Below, piece after piece: positions 43,655-53,515 of a DNA stretch of 64,000 nucleotides. The stretch is from Ignavibacteriales bacterium. GTDB lineage: Bacteria; Bacteroidota; Ignavibacteria; Ignavibacteriales; Ignavibacteriaceae. Below the pieces are notes generated by a model. It worked only from the letters and a program-made list of their open reading frames with translations, searched no databases and had not been told where the DNA came from. Positions within the stretch are counted from its first letter, which is position 1, and each line of letters starts with the position of its first letter. Position numbers and translations under genes: made by a program. Where the stretch lies: positions 124,001 to 188,000 of the forward strand of contig JADJMD010000014.1 in NCBI GenBank assembly GCA_016709765.1, given 5' to 3'.

Positions 43655-45343
43655 TCAAAGTTGAATCTGAATTGTCTGAACTGAATTCGGAACCATTTTA
43701 ATCTTTGCATATTGATCACCAATCTGAATACTAAACTCCAATGGTTCTTTTGTTGTATTTAATAACTGTACGGTGAGCAAATTAGAATCATTAATAGTTG
43801 CACAAGTATGCAATGCATCCTCATCTAATCCATCCAGTATTTTTTCAGTCTGCACGGCTTTGTCTCCAGGCCTGATCGTTCTGCTAAACTGTGCAAGTAA
43901 ATAGTAGATAGGAGTATAATAAATATGTTTACTTTCTGTATCGATCATTATTGGCGCGCCGCAAAAGTTTCCAACGTGATTTGGTCCGCCTCTTTGATCC
44001 AGTACAACATTCCAATCGATCCATCCCTTTAACCAGTGATCGATGCTTACAATTATGTTTCTTGCATATCTATGAACTGGAGTATAAATAGGATGATCTT
44101 CAGAGTTAACACCCTGCCACAAAGCTGAGTAACCCCAATCGGTTGCATTTTCATTCCACCAGAATGAATCATTATCAAACCACTGTTTTTCTTTAAATCT
44201 TTCAGGATCTGTAATACCATTTGGAGCATCTTTTCCTAAGTCATCTATGCAGCCTTCAGTATGTATAATTGCTTTATCCGGAAATTTTGCATTAACTTTT
44301 TCAAAAACATCTTCATAAACTTTTTTAGTGCTTTCATACCAATGCACTGCAGAACCATAAATATATTTTGCAGTTTCTTTATCCCCCAGTATGACGTCAG
44401 TCCAATGCTCTAAGCCGTCTCTGTTCTGATCATAGATAAGAAGATTTACATTTTTAAATCCGTTATCAACAAGCTTTGGTCCCAAATAATTTTTAATAAA
44501 TAAATTTTGAGATTCCGGAGTAAAATGCATGCTCTCCCACTGTCCGTTATTTCCGTGAGGCTCATTAACAGGAGTTATTCCCCAGATATCAACACCTTCT
44601 TTTTTATATTCTTTCAAATATCTTATAAGATAATCGGCATAAGTTTTTTCATACTGGGGTTTAAGCTTACCACCTGTACCTTGAAAATTATTCTCAGGCG
44701 TTCCTTTAATAAAATAATCTTCAATGTCTTTCATCCAGGGCGGAGCCGTCCATGCAGAAGCAACTATTCTGAGTTCACTATCATCTTGTCTGTTTTTAAT
44801 TTCAATCGCTTCCTTAATCATTGGTAATAAATCATAAGTTGGGTCTTGTATACCAGGATACTTATCAGGATTAAAACCTTCTTTATCGGGTTCAATATTA
44901 AAACTTGTTAATTCAGTATCACCTTTTTTATCCAGGTAAGAATATTTTCCTTCAACACAAAAATCGCAGGAACCGATATGAGTTCTGGTAAGAGAAAAAT
45001 TTGCACCTGTTTCACCAAAAATTTTCTCCATCACTTCTGCTCTGGTCTTTTTATCCAGATGTGCTAAAACAAAAGCAGATGCTTCAGTAAATGATGATCC
45101 AATTCCATCTATTTCTTGCTTAATGATTTCAGGATTAATTTTTATTAAGTTCCCTTTCGGTGCCTGTCCTGTTTTAAAAGTAAAATTTTGCTTTTGAGCA
45201 ATCTTATCTCCAGCCTCTGAGGTAACATAATTTTCTTTACTTTCCAATACTTTTTTGCTCTGATCACAGGAAACTATGATTGCCGCAGCAATAAGAATAA
45301 TTGGGAAGAAATGTATTGTTTTTATAAGTAATTGTGTTTCCAT
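43655..45343 (-). CDS. GH30 beta-1,6-glucanase or beta-glucosidase lipoprotein
   Basis: A 562-residue lipoprotein (lipobox IVSC). QEIDGIGSSFTEASAFVLAHLD opens the GH30 fold, SAWTAPPWMKD follows, the acid/base glutamate is in ITPVNEPHGNNGQWES and the nucleophile in IIHTEGCIDD. A C-terminal beta-domain ends PNSVQTIQIQL. GH30 subfamilies of this type often act on beta-1,6-glucan side chains, which fits debranching of laminarin or fungal glucan. The start at 45343 is chosen because it begins the lipoprotein signal; a longer frame to 45418 would run into the upstream GH17 gene. Confidence 0.9.
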   Translation of the reverse strand: METQLLIKTIHFFPIILIAAAIIVSCDQSKKVLESKENYVTSEAGDKIAQKQNFTFKTGQAPKGNLIKINPEIIKQEIDGIGSSFTEASAFVLAHLDKKTRAEVMEKIFGETGANFSLTRTHIGSCDFCVEGKYSYLDKKGDTELTSFNIEPDKEGFNPDKYPGIQDPTYDLLPMIKEAIEIKNRQDDSELRIVASAWTAPPWMKDIEDYFIKGTPENNFQGTGGKLKPQYEKTYADYLIRYLKEYKKEGVDIWGITPVNEPHGNNGQWESMHFTPESQNLFIKNYLGPKLVDNGFKNVNLLIYDQNRDGLEHWTDVILGDKETAKYIYGSAVHWYESTKKVYEDVFEKVNAKFPDKAIIHTEGCIDDLGKDAPNGITDPERFKEKQWFDNDSFWWNENATDWGYSALWQGVNSEDHPIYTPVHRYARNIIVSIDHWLKGWIDWNVVLDQRGGPNHVGNFCGAPIMIDTESKHIYYTPIYYLLAQFSRTIRPGDKAVQTEKILDGLDEDALHTCATINDSNLLTVQLLNTTKEPLEFSIQIGDQYAKIKMVPNSVQTIQIQL

Positions 45344-45356
45344 ACTTGTTCTATTC

Positions 45357-46250
45357 TTACTGATTACCGAATTTGAGATTACCGTCTTTATCCCACAATC
45401 CCCAGTAAGCTCCAACATCGCCTTCTTTTTCTATTTTCCATGTTTCATCAAAACTAGCAAAATAGAATACATCAATGTTATCCTGACTAGCCCAATTAAA
45501 AGTGTTGATGAAGTACGTCAATGCATTTTCATATGAAGGTACAGCATTGCGGTCGGGCGAACCTAAATTAGGCCATCCGGTTTCACTTATTATTACTTTT
45601 TTACCCTTTGCAGCATTAACTGCTAAGTGATACATATTTTTTAAGTAAGCTAAAGAATGCTCTAATGGGTAACCTTCCCAGAATGGATAACAATTTGCCA
45701 GAATAACATCGCATACACTGCAAATGCGGGGATGGTTTACGAACTCATAATATGCATCAACATAACCCACAGGTACGTTAGAGATTTCATGTTTAACATT
45801 TTGAATATGCTTTATAATTTCATCCTCAGTTAAATCTCCACGAAGCAATACCTCATTGCCAACAGCAACTATATCAGCATATCCTGCTTTAGCTACTTTA
45901 ATTATACTTTCAATCTCTTTTTCATTTTTTTCTTTATCATTCCCCAGCCATGCTCCCACAAGTGTCTTTATGCCGTGCTTATGGGCTATTTTTGGAATAT
46001 GTTCATTACCATCAACACAGGAAAAAGATCTCACCCACTTAACGTATGGTTTGATAATTTTCATTCTTGTTTCTATTTGTTCTTCTGAAATAATAGAGCC
46101 CGGACTTTGACTTTCTAAGTACGCACTGAAAGAGATTCCATGTATACCTTGCTTTAATAATTTCAGAAAAGCTGATTCAAGTTCGGCTTTAGTTAAATTA
46201 ATAACGTCAATGCCGGATAATATGCTTTGTTGAGAGCCGCTTCGGGACAT
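45357..46250 (-). CDS. GH17 enzyme without signal peptide (putative cytosolic beta-1,3-glucosidase)
   Basis: A 297-residue GH17 barrel. Glu133 in VAVGNEVLLRG (acid/base) and Glu223 in VIISETGWPNLG (nucleophile) are in place, and YFASFDETWK matches the family end. There is no signal peptide or lipobox, so it should be cytosolic, unlike the paralogue at 41316 (about one-third identical by eye at the motifs). It probably trims imported beta-1,3-oligosaccharides. It lies 12 bases after the universal stress protein gene and 13 bases before the GH30 start. Confidence 0.9.
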   Translation of the reverse strand: MSRSGSQQSILSGIDVINLTKAELESAFLKLLKQGIHGISFSAYLESQSPGSIISEEQIETRMKIIKPYVKWVRSFSCVDGNEHIPKIAHKHGIKTLVGAWLGNDKEKNEKEIESIIKVAKAGYADIVAVGNEVLLRGDLTEDEIIKHIQNVKHEISNVPVGYVDAYYEFVNHPRICSVCDVILANCYPFWEGYPLEHSLAYLKNMYHLAVNAAKGKKVIISETGWPNLGSPDRNAVPSYENALTYFINTFNWASQDNIDVFYFASFDETWKIEKEGDVGAYWGLWDKDGNLKFGNQ

Positions 46251-46262
46251 TTTACCTCTTCT

Positions 46263-46745
46263 TTAAATATTATGAATAACTAAAACAGGAATCTTAGATT
46301 TATGTAAAACTCTGTTTACTGTGCTTCCGATAGTTGCGTCATCAAATGCTGTTTTGCCTTTAAATCCCATAACGATCAAATCGCAATTTTGTTCTTCAGC
46401 AACATTTAAAATTATCTTTACTGGATTTCCTCTTTCCACAAGGATATTTATATCTTTTATGCAATCCTTACCAAAGGTACTTGTGATTTTCTTAATAATT
46501 TTTTTGCGGGTATTAGAGGTAAAATCTTTTGCTTCCGTAAATTTCCTATTTATGCTGGATGACCTTGCGAGTCCTACATCAAAAGTTAATATATCTATTA
46601 ATTCAGTATTAAGCACGTAAAGGAAAGTTAGTTTAGCTTTATATTGTTTTGCAATTCCCAGAGCATGGCCAAACACTTCTTTCCAGGTTTCAGAAAATTC
46701 TGTTGTATACAGAATATTTTTATATGTAATCTCAGATATTTGCAT
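46263..46745 (-). CDS. Universal stress protein (UspA family)
   Basis: A 160-residue single Usp domain. ILYTTEFSETWKEVFGHALGIAKQY at the start and CDLIVMGFKGKTAFDDATIGSTVNRVLHKSKIPVLVI at the end match the family; G-x-x-G-x9-GS(T/V) nucleotide-binding residues are partly kept (MGFKGK...IGSTVNRV). The start at 46745 is chosen because GGAG lies 6 bases upstream; the longer frame to 46793 has no such signal. It is embedded in the glucan operon, which is unusual, and may link carbohydrate state to stress. The biochemical role is unknown. Confidence 0.85.
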   Translation of the reverse strand: MQISEITYKNILYTTEFSETWKEVFGHALGIAKQYKAKLTFLYVLNTELIDILTFDVGLARSSSINRKFTEAKDFTSNTRKKIIKKITSTFGKDCIKDINILVERGNPVKIILNVAEEQNCDLIVMGFKGKTAFDDATIGSTVNRVLHKSKIPVLVIHNI

Positions 46746-46797
46746 TTTTACTCCGAATTTTTTCTCTAAACCAATTAATAATTTTTTATTCAATTAC

Positions 46798-47835
46798 TTA
46801 CATTATTAAATATTTTTCGGATATCTCTGTGTAACCCCATGCCCTTAATTGTCTGGACCAGCCGCCTAGATTTTTAATAGTTACCGGAATTGTATTCAGT
46901 CTGATTATTTTTTCTACCTTCTTCTTCAAATAAATTTTGTCTATCACTGTTTGAACAGTTATTTCACCCCAGGTGAATGTTGGTTGGCCTAATAATACCT
47001 GAACATAATTCTTTTCGATATACTCGAGTTGAACAGGAAGTGCATCAACAGCTACAATTTTTATTTTGCCGGGTTCAATAATGCTTTTTAATTTTTCTCC
47101 AAAGAAAGCCCAGCTTCCTACCATAACCCAACCCTTCAGATCTGGATGAGCTTTGATAACTTCAGTCATTATAGCAATCGCATCAGCTTCTGTTTCGGGA
47201 TGATAATATGTGCCAATTATTTCAATACCGGGGTAATCAGCAGCGGCACTCTTTATTCCTCTAACTCTTTCTTGAAGATTATTGGCAGTCTTGTTTCCTC
47301 CCAGAATTGCGATTTTGCCTTTCTTATCAATCAATCCTGCTAATTCATTCATCAACTTTTTACCCATCTCTAAATCATCAGGACCATAAAATGCAAATCG
47401 CTTGGAATTAGGAGCATCACTGTCAAAAGTCATAACCGGTATACCTTTATCGACTGCATAATTAATTGCCTGTGTTAGTGTATCTTCATCAGAACAAGAA
47501 ACAATAATAGCTTTAGTAAGATTTTTAACAACGTCACGTATTATTTCAGCCTGTCCTGAAGCACTTTCATTTTCAGGTGTCCGCCAATCAATAACAACTT
47601 TCAGCTTACTGTATTTTTCGTTAAGAGCTTCTGCTGTCTTTAATGCGCCGGTTTTTGCTGTTATAAATACAGGGTTTGCTGAGCTCTTGGCTATCATTGT
47701 GATAACAATTGTCTTTTTATCTTTTATTCCATCATCAGATTGATTGCAGCCAAATGATATTGTTAATAGAGCAATTAAGAATAAAGCAGACAGCTGATTG
47801 ATTATTTTTTTATTATTAAAAATTCTTTGTTTCAT
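46798..47835 (-). CDS. Periplasmic sugar-binding lipoprotein (RbsB/LacI-like SBP)
   Basis: A 345-residue lipoprotein (lipobox SFGC). The mature part is a type I periplasmic binding fold: IVITMIAKSSANPVFITAKTGALKTAEAL, IIVSCSDEDTLTQAINYAVDKGIPVMTFDSDAPNSKRFAFYG and KIAILGGNKTANNLQERVRGIKSAA. The start at 47835 is favoured by AGGAAAT just upstream; the frame from 47859 would overlap the transporter gene. No ABC permease or ATPase is in the window, so the protein works either with a transporter elsewhere or as a sensor for the HTCS or symporter. Ligand unknown. Confidence 0.88.
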   Translation of the reverse strand: MKQRIFNNKKIINQLSALFLIALLTISFGCNQSDDGIKDKKTIVITMIAKSSANPVFITAKTGALKTAEALNEKYSKLKVVIDWRTPENESASGQAEIIRDVVKNLTKAIIVSCSDEDTLTQAINYAVDKGIPVMTFDSDAPNSKRFAFYGPDDLEMGKKLMNELAGLIDKKGKIAILGGNKTANNLQERVRGIKSAAADYPGIEIIGTYYHPETEADAIAIMTEVIKAHPDLKGWVMVGSWAFFGEKLKSIIEPGKIKIVAVDALPVQLEYIEKNYVQVLLGQPTFTWGEITVQTVIDKIYLKKKVEKIIRLNTIPVTIKNLGGWSRQLRAWGYTEISEKYLIM

Positions 47836-47855
47836 CTTATTTCCTAAAAGAATTA

Positions 47856-49328
47856 TCAAATGTTCGGAGCTATTTTTTCAACATTGATCGTTTTATTTCT
47901 GCGCTTTTCTAATTCGCTTCTTATTTCATAAGATCTCTCTTCGGTAATTTTGAAAGAAGCAACAGAGAAAATTGCGATCAGTGCACCGACTGCAGGTATA
48001 CCAACATCAACTACTCTCATCCAGAAAAAAGTGCTGGAAGTTTGAGCACCACCATAATCAACAATGAAACCGGTACCATTCAACAGAAAACCTGAAATTC
48101 CAAATGCTATAGCCATTCCAAGTTTTACCATCCACCAGTAAATTGATCCGAACATACCTTCACGTCTTTCGCCGGTTTCAAGCTCATCAAGATCACATAC
48201 ATCTGCTATCATTGATCCCATTAAAGTAAACAGTGCACCCATTCCAACTGCAATAAAAGGTGCTGGTATAACTACTATCCAGGGAACCATTGGATCATAA
48301 CAGAACCATTTTAAAAGGCTGCCGAACATCATTATAGATGTAGCAATTATAAATGTTTTTCTTTTACCGATCTTGGACGAAATCCAGGTGACACCTGCTA
48401 TTGCAGCTAAAGTTGAAATTGTCGTAACTGTTCCAAACAAACCCATGTATTTAGCACCCATACCCTTATCCCCACCGCATACATAAAATATTGTAATGTA
48501 AGAACTGAATGCTCCAACGAGCATAATCCCATTAAACAGAAAAAATGTGCCCGAACAAAGCTTTAGAAATTCGACTCGTTTAATTGTTATTAGTAACCCC
48601 TTAAAGAAAAGCGCAATATTCTTTTTTAGGCCTTCCACAAATTTGTTCTTTATTTTTACCTCTTTGTCCTCTCCAACAAATTTTTCTCTCGTAAATATCG
48701 CAGGCATAATACCAACCACAGCAACAAAGACTCCGATTATAATCGCAAGTGTTCGTGCACCTTGTACTGAATCAGAGAAAAATCTATCATTTTCCATAAA
48801 TGCATAGAACCACGGAAGTGTTATCCATGCGAACTGTCCCATAAAATTCATTACGCCCATTAAGCGTGTTCGTTCATGATAATCAGAGGTAAGCTCATAA
48901 CCTAGTGCAACCCAGGGTGTTGCAAACATCGTATAAAATAAATAGAAGATGATTGAACCAATAAGGAAAAACCAGAAGTAAAACATTTCGCTGTAGCCTT
49001 CAGGCAGCTGCCACATTAAAGCAAATGTCAACCCGACTAATATGGCACCTATGAAAATGTACGGTCTGCGTCTTCCATATTTTGAGCGGGTATTGTCTGA
49101 AATGTATCCCATTATAGGATCTGTCAGCGCGTCAGTCAATCGAGGAATAGCTTGAAGTGTGCCAACAAGTGCGGGATTAATTCCCAAACCTACATTAAGT
49201 ACAATTGACATATATCCAATTGCACCCCCGAGCAAGTTATTTACAATGGATCCTAAACCATAAGCGAACTTTTGCCCGTTAGGTATTTTATCCTTCTCTG
49301 CTGTTTTATGACTTTCTTTGCTGCTCAT
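47856..49328 (-). CDS. GPH-family cation symporter (MelB-like)
   Basis: A 490-residue inner-membrane protein with 12 helices. FAYGLGSIVNNLLGG and TDALTDPIMGYISDNTRSKYGRRRPYIFIGAIL are the signature of the glycoside-pentoside-hexuronide symporters. ELETGERREGMFGSIYWWMVKLG is the conserved late loop. Members import oligosaccharides with Na+ or H+. It is probably the importer for glucan breakdown products; the Mrp antiporter at 16.7-22.4 kb could supply a Na+ gradient. It lies 93 bases after the GH16 laminarinase gene. Confidence 0.92.
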   Translation of the reverse strand: MSSKESHKTAEKDKIPNGQKFAYGLGSIVNNLLGGAIGYMSIVLNVGLGINPALVGTLQAIPRLTDALTDPIMGYISDNTRSKYGRRRPYIFIGAILVGLTFALMWQLPEGYSEMFYFWFFLIGSIIFYLFYTMFATPWVALGYELTSDYHERTRLMGVMNFMGQFAWITLPWFYAFMENDRFFSDSVQGARTLAIIIGVFVAVVGIMPAIFTREKFVGEDKEVKIKNKFVEGLKKNIALFFKGLLITIKRVEFLKLCSGTFFLFNGIMLVGAFSSYITIFYVCGGDKGMGAKYMGLFGTVTTISTLAAIAGVTWISSKIGKRKTFIIATSIMMFGSLLKWFCYDPMVPWIVVIPAPFIAVGMGALFTLMGSMIADVCDLDELETGERREGMFGSIYWWMVKLGMAIAFGISGFLLNGTGFIVDYGGAQTSSTFFWMRVVDVGIPAVGALIAIFSVASFKITEERSYEIRSELEKRRNKTINVEKIAPNI

Positions 49329-49420
49329 TAACTCTCCTATTATCTATAATTAGGATTAAGAAGAAAAATAATTTTTAGCTTTATAATATTTCAGTTCAAA
49401 ATTCAAAAGATTAAATCAAA

Positions 49421-50242
49421 TTAAGATCCCTTGTAAACTTTTATGTAATCGATTACCATACTCTGCGGAAAAGGAGTCTCACTTGTTGGGAAGCCAACAT
49501 AGTTGCCACCAACAGCCACATTAAGAATTATAAAGAAAGGTGTATCAAACACCCAGTCGCCCGGTAAATCCCCAGGCTTAATTTCCTGATAGAGGACATC
49601 ATCTACATAAAATCTGATGTAATTCTCACCCCATTCAACTGCAAAGAGATGAAAATCCTTATCAAACCGATCATTCTGAAAACCAAAAGTTTTTGTAATA
49701 CTACTTCCGCCTGAATATCCGGGACCATGAACGGTTCCGTTTATAAGATTGGTTTGTTGACCACGAAATTCCATAATATCAATTTCACCGCATTGAGGCC
49801 AACCGACTGTTTCTACACCAGAACCTAATAACCAGAAGGCAGGCCAAATGCCTGGTCCCCATGGCAATTTTATTCTTGCTTCAAACCTGCCATAAGTCTG
49901 TTCAAATAAACCTTGTGTTTTTATTCTTGCAGAAGTAAAAGGCTGACCGCCGAAAGATTCTCTTTTGGCTGTAATTACCAAATTACCTGTTCCATCAAGA
50001 GATACATTCTCCTGGCGGTTTGTGTAATACTGCAATTCCTGATTTCCCCAACCACCTGCTCCAACATCGAAAGCCCAATTGGCTGAATCAGGACTTTGAC
50101 CCTGAGGTCCATCAAAATCATCCTGCCAGACGAGCTGCCAGCTGGGAGCTGGAGGGTCAAGAGGATTATCACATGATGGAACTGAAATAAGTATTAGTGC
50201 ACAAACCAAAAGCATTAAACCGTATTTATTATTGGTTTTCAT
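49421..50242 (-). CDS. GH16 laminarinase-type endo-beta-1,3-glucanase lipoprotein
   Basis: A 273-residue lipoprotein (lipobox VPSC, acylation at Cys24). WQLVWQDDFDG starts the GH16 fold, GIWPAFWLLG follows, and WPQCGEIDIMEFRG holds the catalytic Glu153, Asp155 and Glu158. NGTVHGPGYSGG and PFFIILNVAVGGNYVG are typical of laminarinases (GH16_3 type). The enzyme should cut internal beta-1,3 linkages of laminarin-like glucan. It is followed by the GPH symporter gene and lies just downstream of the ROK regulator. Confidence 0.93.
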   Translation of the reverse strand: MKTNNKYGLMLLVCALILISVPSCDNPLDPPAPSWQLVWQDDFDGPQGQSPDSANWAFDVGAGGWGNQELQYYTNRQENVSLDGTGNLVITAKRESFGGQPFTSARIKTQGLFEQTYGRFEARIKLPWGPGIWPAFWLLGSGVETVGWPQCGEIDIMEFRGQQTNLINGTVHGPGYSGGSSITKTFGFQNDRFDKDFHLFAVEWGENYIRFYVDDVLYQEIKPGDLPGDWVFDTPFFIILNVAVGGNYVGFPTSETPFPQSMVIDYIKVYKGS

Positions 50243-50290
50243 AAATTCTCCTATAACTTCTTATTTCTTAAAACAAATAATTAAAAAATC

Positions 50291-51538
50291 TTATTTGATA
50301 ACAGCTGGAACAATATTCTTTCTAAGAATTCTGGGATCTATAAAAGCTTGTTCAATAGCTAATGTTGCTGCACCTATGGCTATTCCTTTTGAACCGAGCA
50401 TACTATTCCGTAATTGAGTCTTACTAAGCGTATTTACAAGAGCAGTTTTATCCATTTTTTCCTGGATTGAATTAAGAACTAAATCTCCAAGACGCGATAA
50501 ACTACCGCCGATTATTATCATATCCGGATTCATTAAATTGACAAGACTTGTAACAGCTATGGTTAAATAATTTGCTGCCTCCATAACCACCTGCAAAGCC
50601 AATTGATCACCTGCTAAAGCAGCATCTTCTATATCAATCAAACTCAATTTTCCATTCAATAAGGAACTATTAGGAAAGAGTGTAGCAAGCGTATTAACCC
50701 TTTCTTGTAATGCCCAAATAGAAACTACAGTAGACAAACAGCCTCTTAATCCACAGCCGCACAATCTACCGTTTGGATCAATTGACATATGGCTCAATTC
50801 ACCTGCAATACCTCTGGATCCACGATAGAGTTTACCTCCGAAGATGTAACCAGCACCAATTCCACTGGATATTTTAATATAAATAAGGTCATTAACATTT
50901 TTTCCTGCTCCCCACCAATGTTCAGCAAGTGCACCTAAGTTTGCATCATTATCCATGTAAACAGGTACGCCGAACTTTTCACGAAATCTTTCAAGTCCAC
51001 TTTTTCCATGCCAGGAAGGAATTATTGTTTCGGATAAATATTCTGGACGAATAGGATCAACAGGGCTTGGTACTGATACTCCAATACTTAAGAGCATCTT
51101 AGAATTATATTTCAAAGATGAAAAGCATTCGTTACAGAGCTCATCTATTATTCTGTGCGTACCATCTGGATCTTCTCTAACAGGGTATTCTTTTTCTTTC
51201 CAGAAAAGTAATTTTCCTCTAAGATTTGTCATCGCAACAGAAACGTGGGTTGCACCAATATCAATACCCAGTATTACTTTTGCATCATCCTGAAATTCAA
51301 GCACGATCGGTTTTCTTCCTCCGCTGGATTTTCCAATACCTACCTCAGCAATTAGATCTGTAGCTAGCAATTCTTTGACTATTTCGGTAACAGTTGATCT
51401 TGATAAATCTAACTGGCGTGAAATCTCGGCTCGTGAGATTTGATGTTCACGCCAGATTAATCTTAACACAGAATCTTTAAGTGAAAATTCACTTTGCTGA
51501 TATATCTGAGTTTCAGCAGTGCTGGTTATTCTGTGCAT
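50291..51538 (-). CDS. ROK-family transcriptional regulator (NagC/XylR type)
   Basis: A 415-residue protein with an N-terminal winged helix (REHQISRAEISRQLDLSRSTVTEIVKELL, about 29-57) and a C-terminal ROK kinase-like sugar-binding domain. ILGIDIGATHVSVAMTNLRG is the phosphate-loop region, GIAGELSHMSIDPNGRLCGCGLRGCLSTV the ROK signature with the zinc-binding His and three Cys. Such regulators repress sugar operons until the ligand binds. Its place inside the glucan locus makes it the likely local regulator, with the palindromes upstream of the barrel fusion as candidate sites. Confidence 0.9.
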   Translation of the reverse strand: MHRITSTAETQIYQQSEFSLKDSVLRLIWREHQISRAEISRQLDLSRSTVTEIVKELLATDLIAEVGIGKSSGGRKPIVLEFQDDAKVILGIDIGATHVSVAMTNLRGKLLFWKEKEYPVREDPDGTHRIIDELCNECFSSLKYNSKMLLSIGVSVPSPVDPIRPEYLSETIIPSWHGKSGLERFREKFGVPVYMDNDANLGALAEHWWGAGKNVNDLIYIKISSGIGAGYIFGGKLYRGSRGIAGELSHMSIDPNGRLCGCGLRGCLSTVVSIWALQERVNTLATLFPNSSLLNGKLSLIDIEDAALAGDQLALQVVMEAANYLTIAVTSLVNLMNPDMIIIGGSLSRLGDLVLNSIQEKMDKTALVNTLSKTQLRNSMLGSKGIAIGAATLAIEQAFIDPRILRKNIVPAVIK

Positions 51539-51574
51539 ATCATTTCAAGAATTTAAATTGCATTACAGATTCAC

Positions 51575-53491
51575 TTATCTATGAAAAAGTACATTATCTA
51601 CATAAACAGTTGTTGTACCAGTTGGTTGACCAATTAATATATATTGAGCTATATGGTTCTTTGTTGTAAGTCCTGTAAAATCACTTAACGGAATATCTAG
51701 ACTTACCCATCCTCCTTTAACTGGTGAATTGAAATCCACCTGATGTTCAACATCATCTCCACCTCCAAAAGCTCCATCTGCTCCGAAATCGACCAGTTTA
51801 ACACCAAATAATGTAAAATCAGGAGACCAAACATCAATGTGGAAATTCGTCATACTTGAAATGTCTAATTGATTGTTTACAGTTTCAATTCCAACAAAAT
51901 CTAGTTGTGAGTATTTCTTAGTAGGATTTCCTGCAATGTTCACATCTGTAAGAACTGCGGATGACCAATCAGTTCTCCAAGTATCCACTGGAACGTTTGT
52001 ATATGCATCACTAAATAAGGAGATAACATTTCCTGCGGGATAAGTTGGTGTAGGTGCCGGTGTTGTTGGTTCATTACCAGTTCCTCCTCCTTGCTTATAG
52101 AAATAAACATTATCAACATAAACTGTAGGAAGATCTCCAGAGATTACTAATTGAGCTAAATGTGCTTTTGTCGTTAATCCGGTAAAGGCTGAAAGAGGAA
52201 CATCAATCTGAACCCACTGTTTAGTTGTTAAACCAGGATTGGTATTTGCTGTAAAGGTAAGTTCATGAGATACATCATCTCCACCACCGAAAACTCCGTC
52301 TGCGCCAAAATCAACTAACAAAACTTTAAATGCCGCCGGCGGGGTTGTTGGGTCCGGAGTCCAGATATCCATATGGAACCGTGTCATCTGGGTTGCATCA
52401 ATAGTCTGTGATGCGAATTCGATACCATTAAAGTTAAGGTTTGTATATAGTTTTACATCATCGCCGTTTATTTGAATCTCTTGTAAGACAGCAGTTGAAT
52501 AGAGCCATCCTGTTGCCCAGGTATCAACTGGTACATTTGTATAGGCATTACTAAATAATGAAATAACATCTGCGGAAGGTACTGTAGGAACTGGTGCGGG
52601 AACAGGAAGTTCCTCAACATTTACTGTAATTGAACCTACAGCATTCTTTGAACCAAATGCAGCAGTTATTTTAGCAGAACCCATTGCCAGTATGGTTATC
52701 TGTCCGTTTTCATTAACTGTCGCTACTGATTCATCCGATGAAGTGAAAGTAAAATAACTGGGTGAAACATTAACTCTTTCATCTGTTCCATCAGGCATAT
52801 TAAAAAGAACATATATATCCCCAATGCTAAGAGTCTGACCAATAGTTGCTATAGTATTTTGATCTTGCCCGTTTAATATATATGGTCTTGGATGAGCAAT
52901 TGTTCCAAGTTTTTCAAACTTTACTTCATCAAACCATATTGTATAGCCGAGATTATTTTCAGGTCCCTCGGAATAAAAGAACATTCCACTTTCTTCTTTA
53001 AACCTGCTTGCATCAGGTATTGGAATAATATACTTTTTCCAATTGGTGTTAACGGCTAATCCGGTTATAGTGGCCAGATTTCTTGATAGTCCAAGGTCAT
53101 TGCCAATTCCAACAATATCTATATTTGCAGGAAGACTTGATTTGGCCCAAAAAGTTAATGCATCGTAGCCTGTAAGATTTCTTCCGGCTTCAGTAAAATA
53201 TGCTCCACCTGCATAAGCTCCCATGGGGTCTTCAAAATCAGGAACTTCAATACGCATCGAAGCTGTGCCTTTATACTTTACTTCTTTATCAACATCAAAT
53301 GCAGTTACTTTTGATCCGCCAAAAGCAGCATAGTTAAGACCGGCACTAAATCCATCAATAAATACTTCAGGAACATCCGGATAATTTGCAGGCTCTAAAA
53401 CGTTGGGATCTCTTTCACAACTTGCAAAGAATAACGCCGAAATAATTGTGAAGATAGTTATTATCGAATAAAAAATATTTTTCTTAATCAT
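51575..53491 (-). CDS. Multidomain glucan-binding-like lipoprotein (Ig-like plus two jelly-roll domains)
   Basis: A 638-residue lipoprotein (SCERDP after the signal, acylation at about Cys24). An N-terminal jelly-roll (about 40-190), a bacterial Ig-like domain (about 205-295, SSDESVATVNENGQITILAMGSAKITAAF) and two repeats of the laminarinase-associated domain (about 300-470 and 480-638, each beginning VISLFS-AYTNVPVDTW and ending YVDNV-F) follow. No catalytic residues are seen. It resembles SusE/SusF-like surface glycan-binding proteins in role. The start at 53491 is fixed by GGAG 6 bases upstream. It follows the barrel fusion gene by 24 bases. Confidence 0.82.
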   Translation of the reverse strand: MIKKNIFYSIITIFTIISALFFASCERDPNVLEPANYPDVPEVFIDGFSAGLNYAAFGGSKVTAFDVDKEVKYKGTASMRIEVPDFEDPMGAYAGGAYFTEAGRNLTGYDALTFWAKSSLPANIDIVGIGNDLGLSRNLATITGLAVNTNWKKYIIPIPDASRFKEESGMFFYSEGPENNLGYTIWFDEVKFEKLGTIAHPRPYILNGQDQNTIATIGQTLSIGDIYVLFNMPDGTDERVNVSPSYFTFTSSDESVATVNENGQITILAMGSAKITAAFGSKNAVGSITVNVEELPVPAPVPTVPSADVISLFSNAYTNVPVDTWATGWLYSTAVLQEIQINGDDVKLYTNLNFNGIEFASQTIDATQMTRFHMDIWTPDPTTPPAAFKVLLVDFGADGVFGGGDDVSHELTFTANTNPGLTTKQWVQIDVPLSAFTGLTTKAHLAQLVISGDLPTVYVDNVYFYKQGGGTGNEPTTPAPTPTYPAGNVISLFSDAYTNVPVDTWRTDWSSAVLTDVNIAGNPTKKYSQLDFVGIETVNNQLDISSMTNFHIDVWSPDFTLFGVKLVDFGADGAFGGGDDVEHQVDFNSPVKGGWVSLDIPLSDFTGLTTKNHIAQYILIGQPTGTTTVYVDNVLFHR

Positions 53492-53515
53492 TACAAACTC
53501 CAATATTTATTTAAA

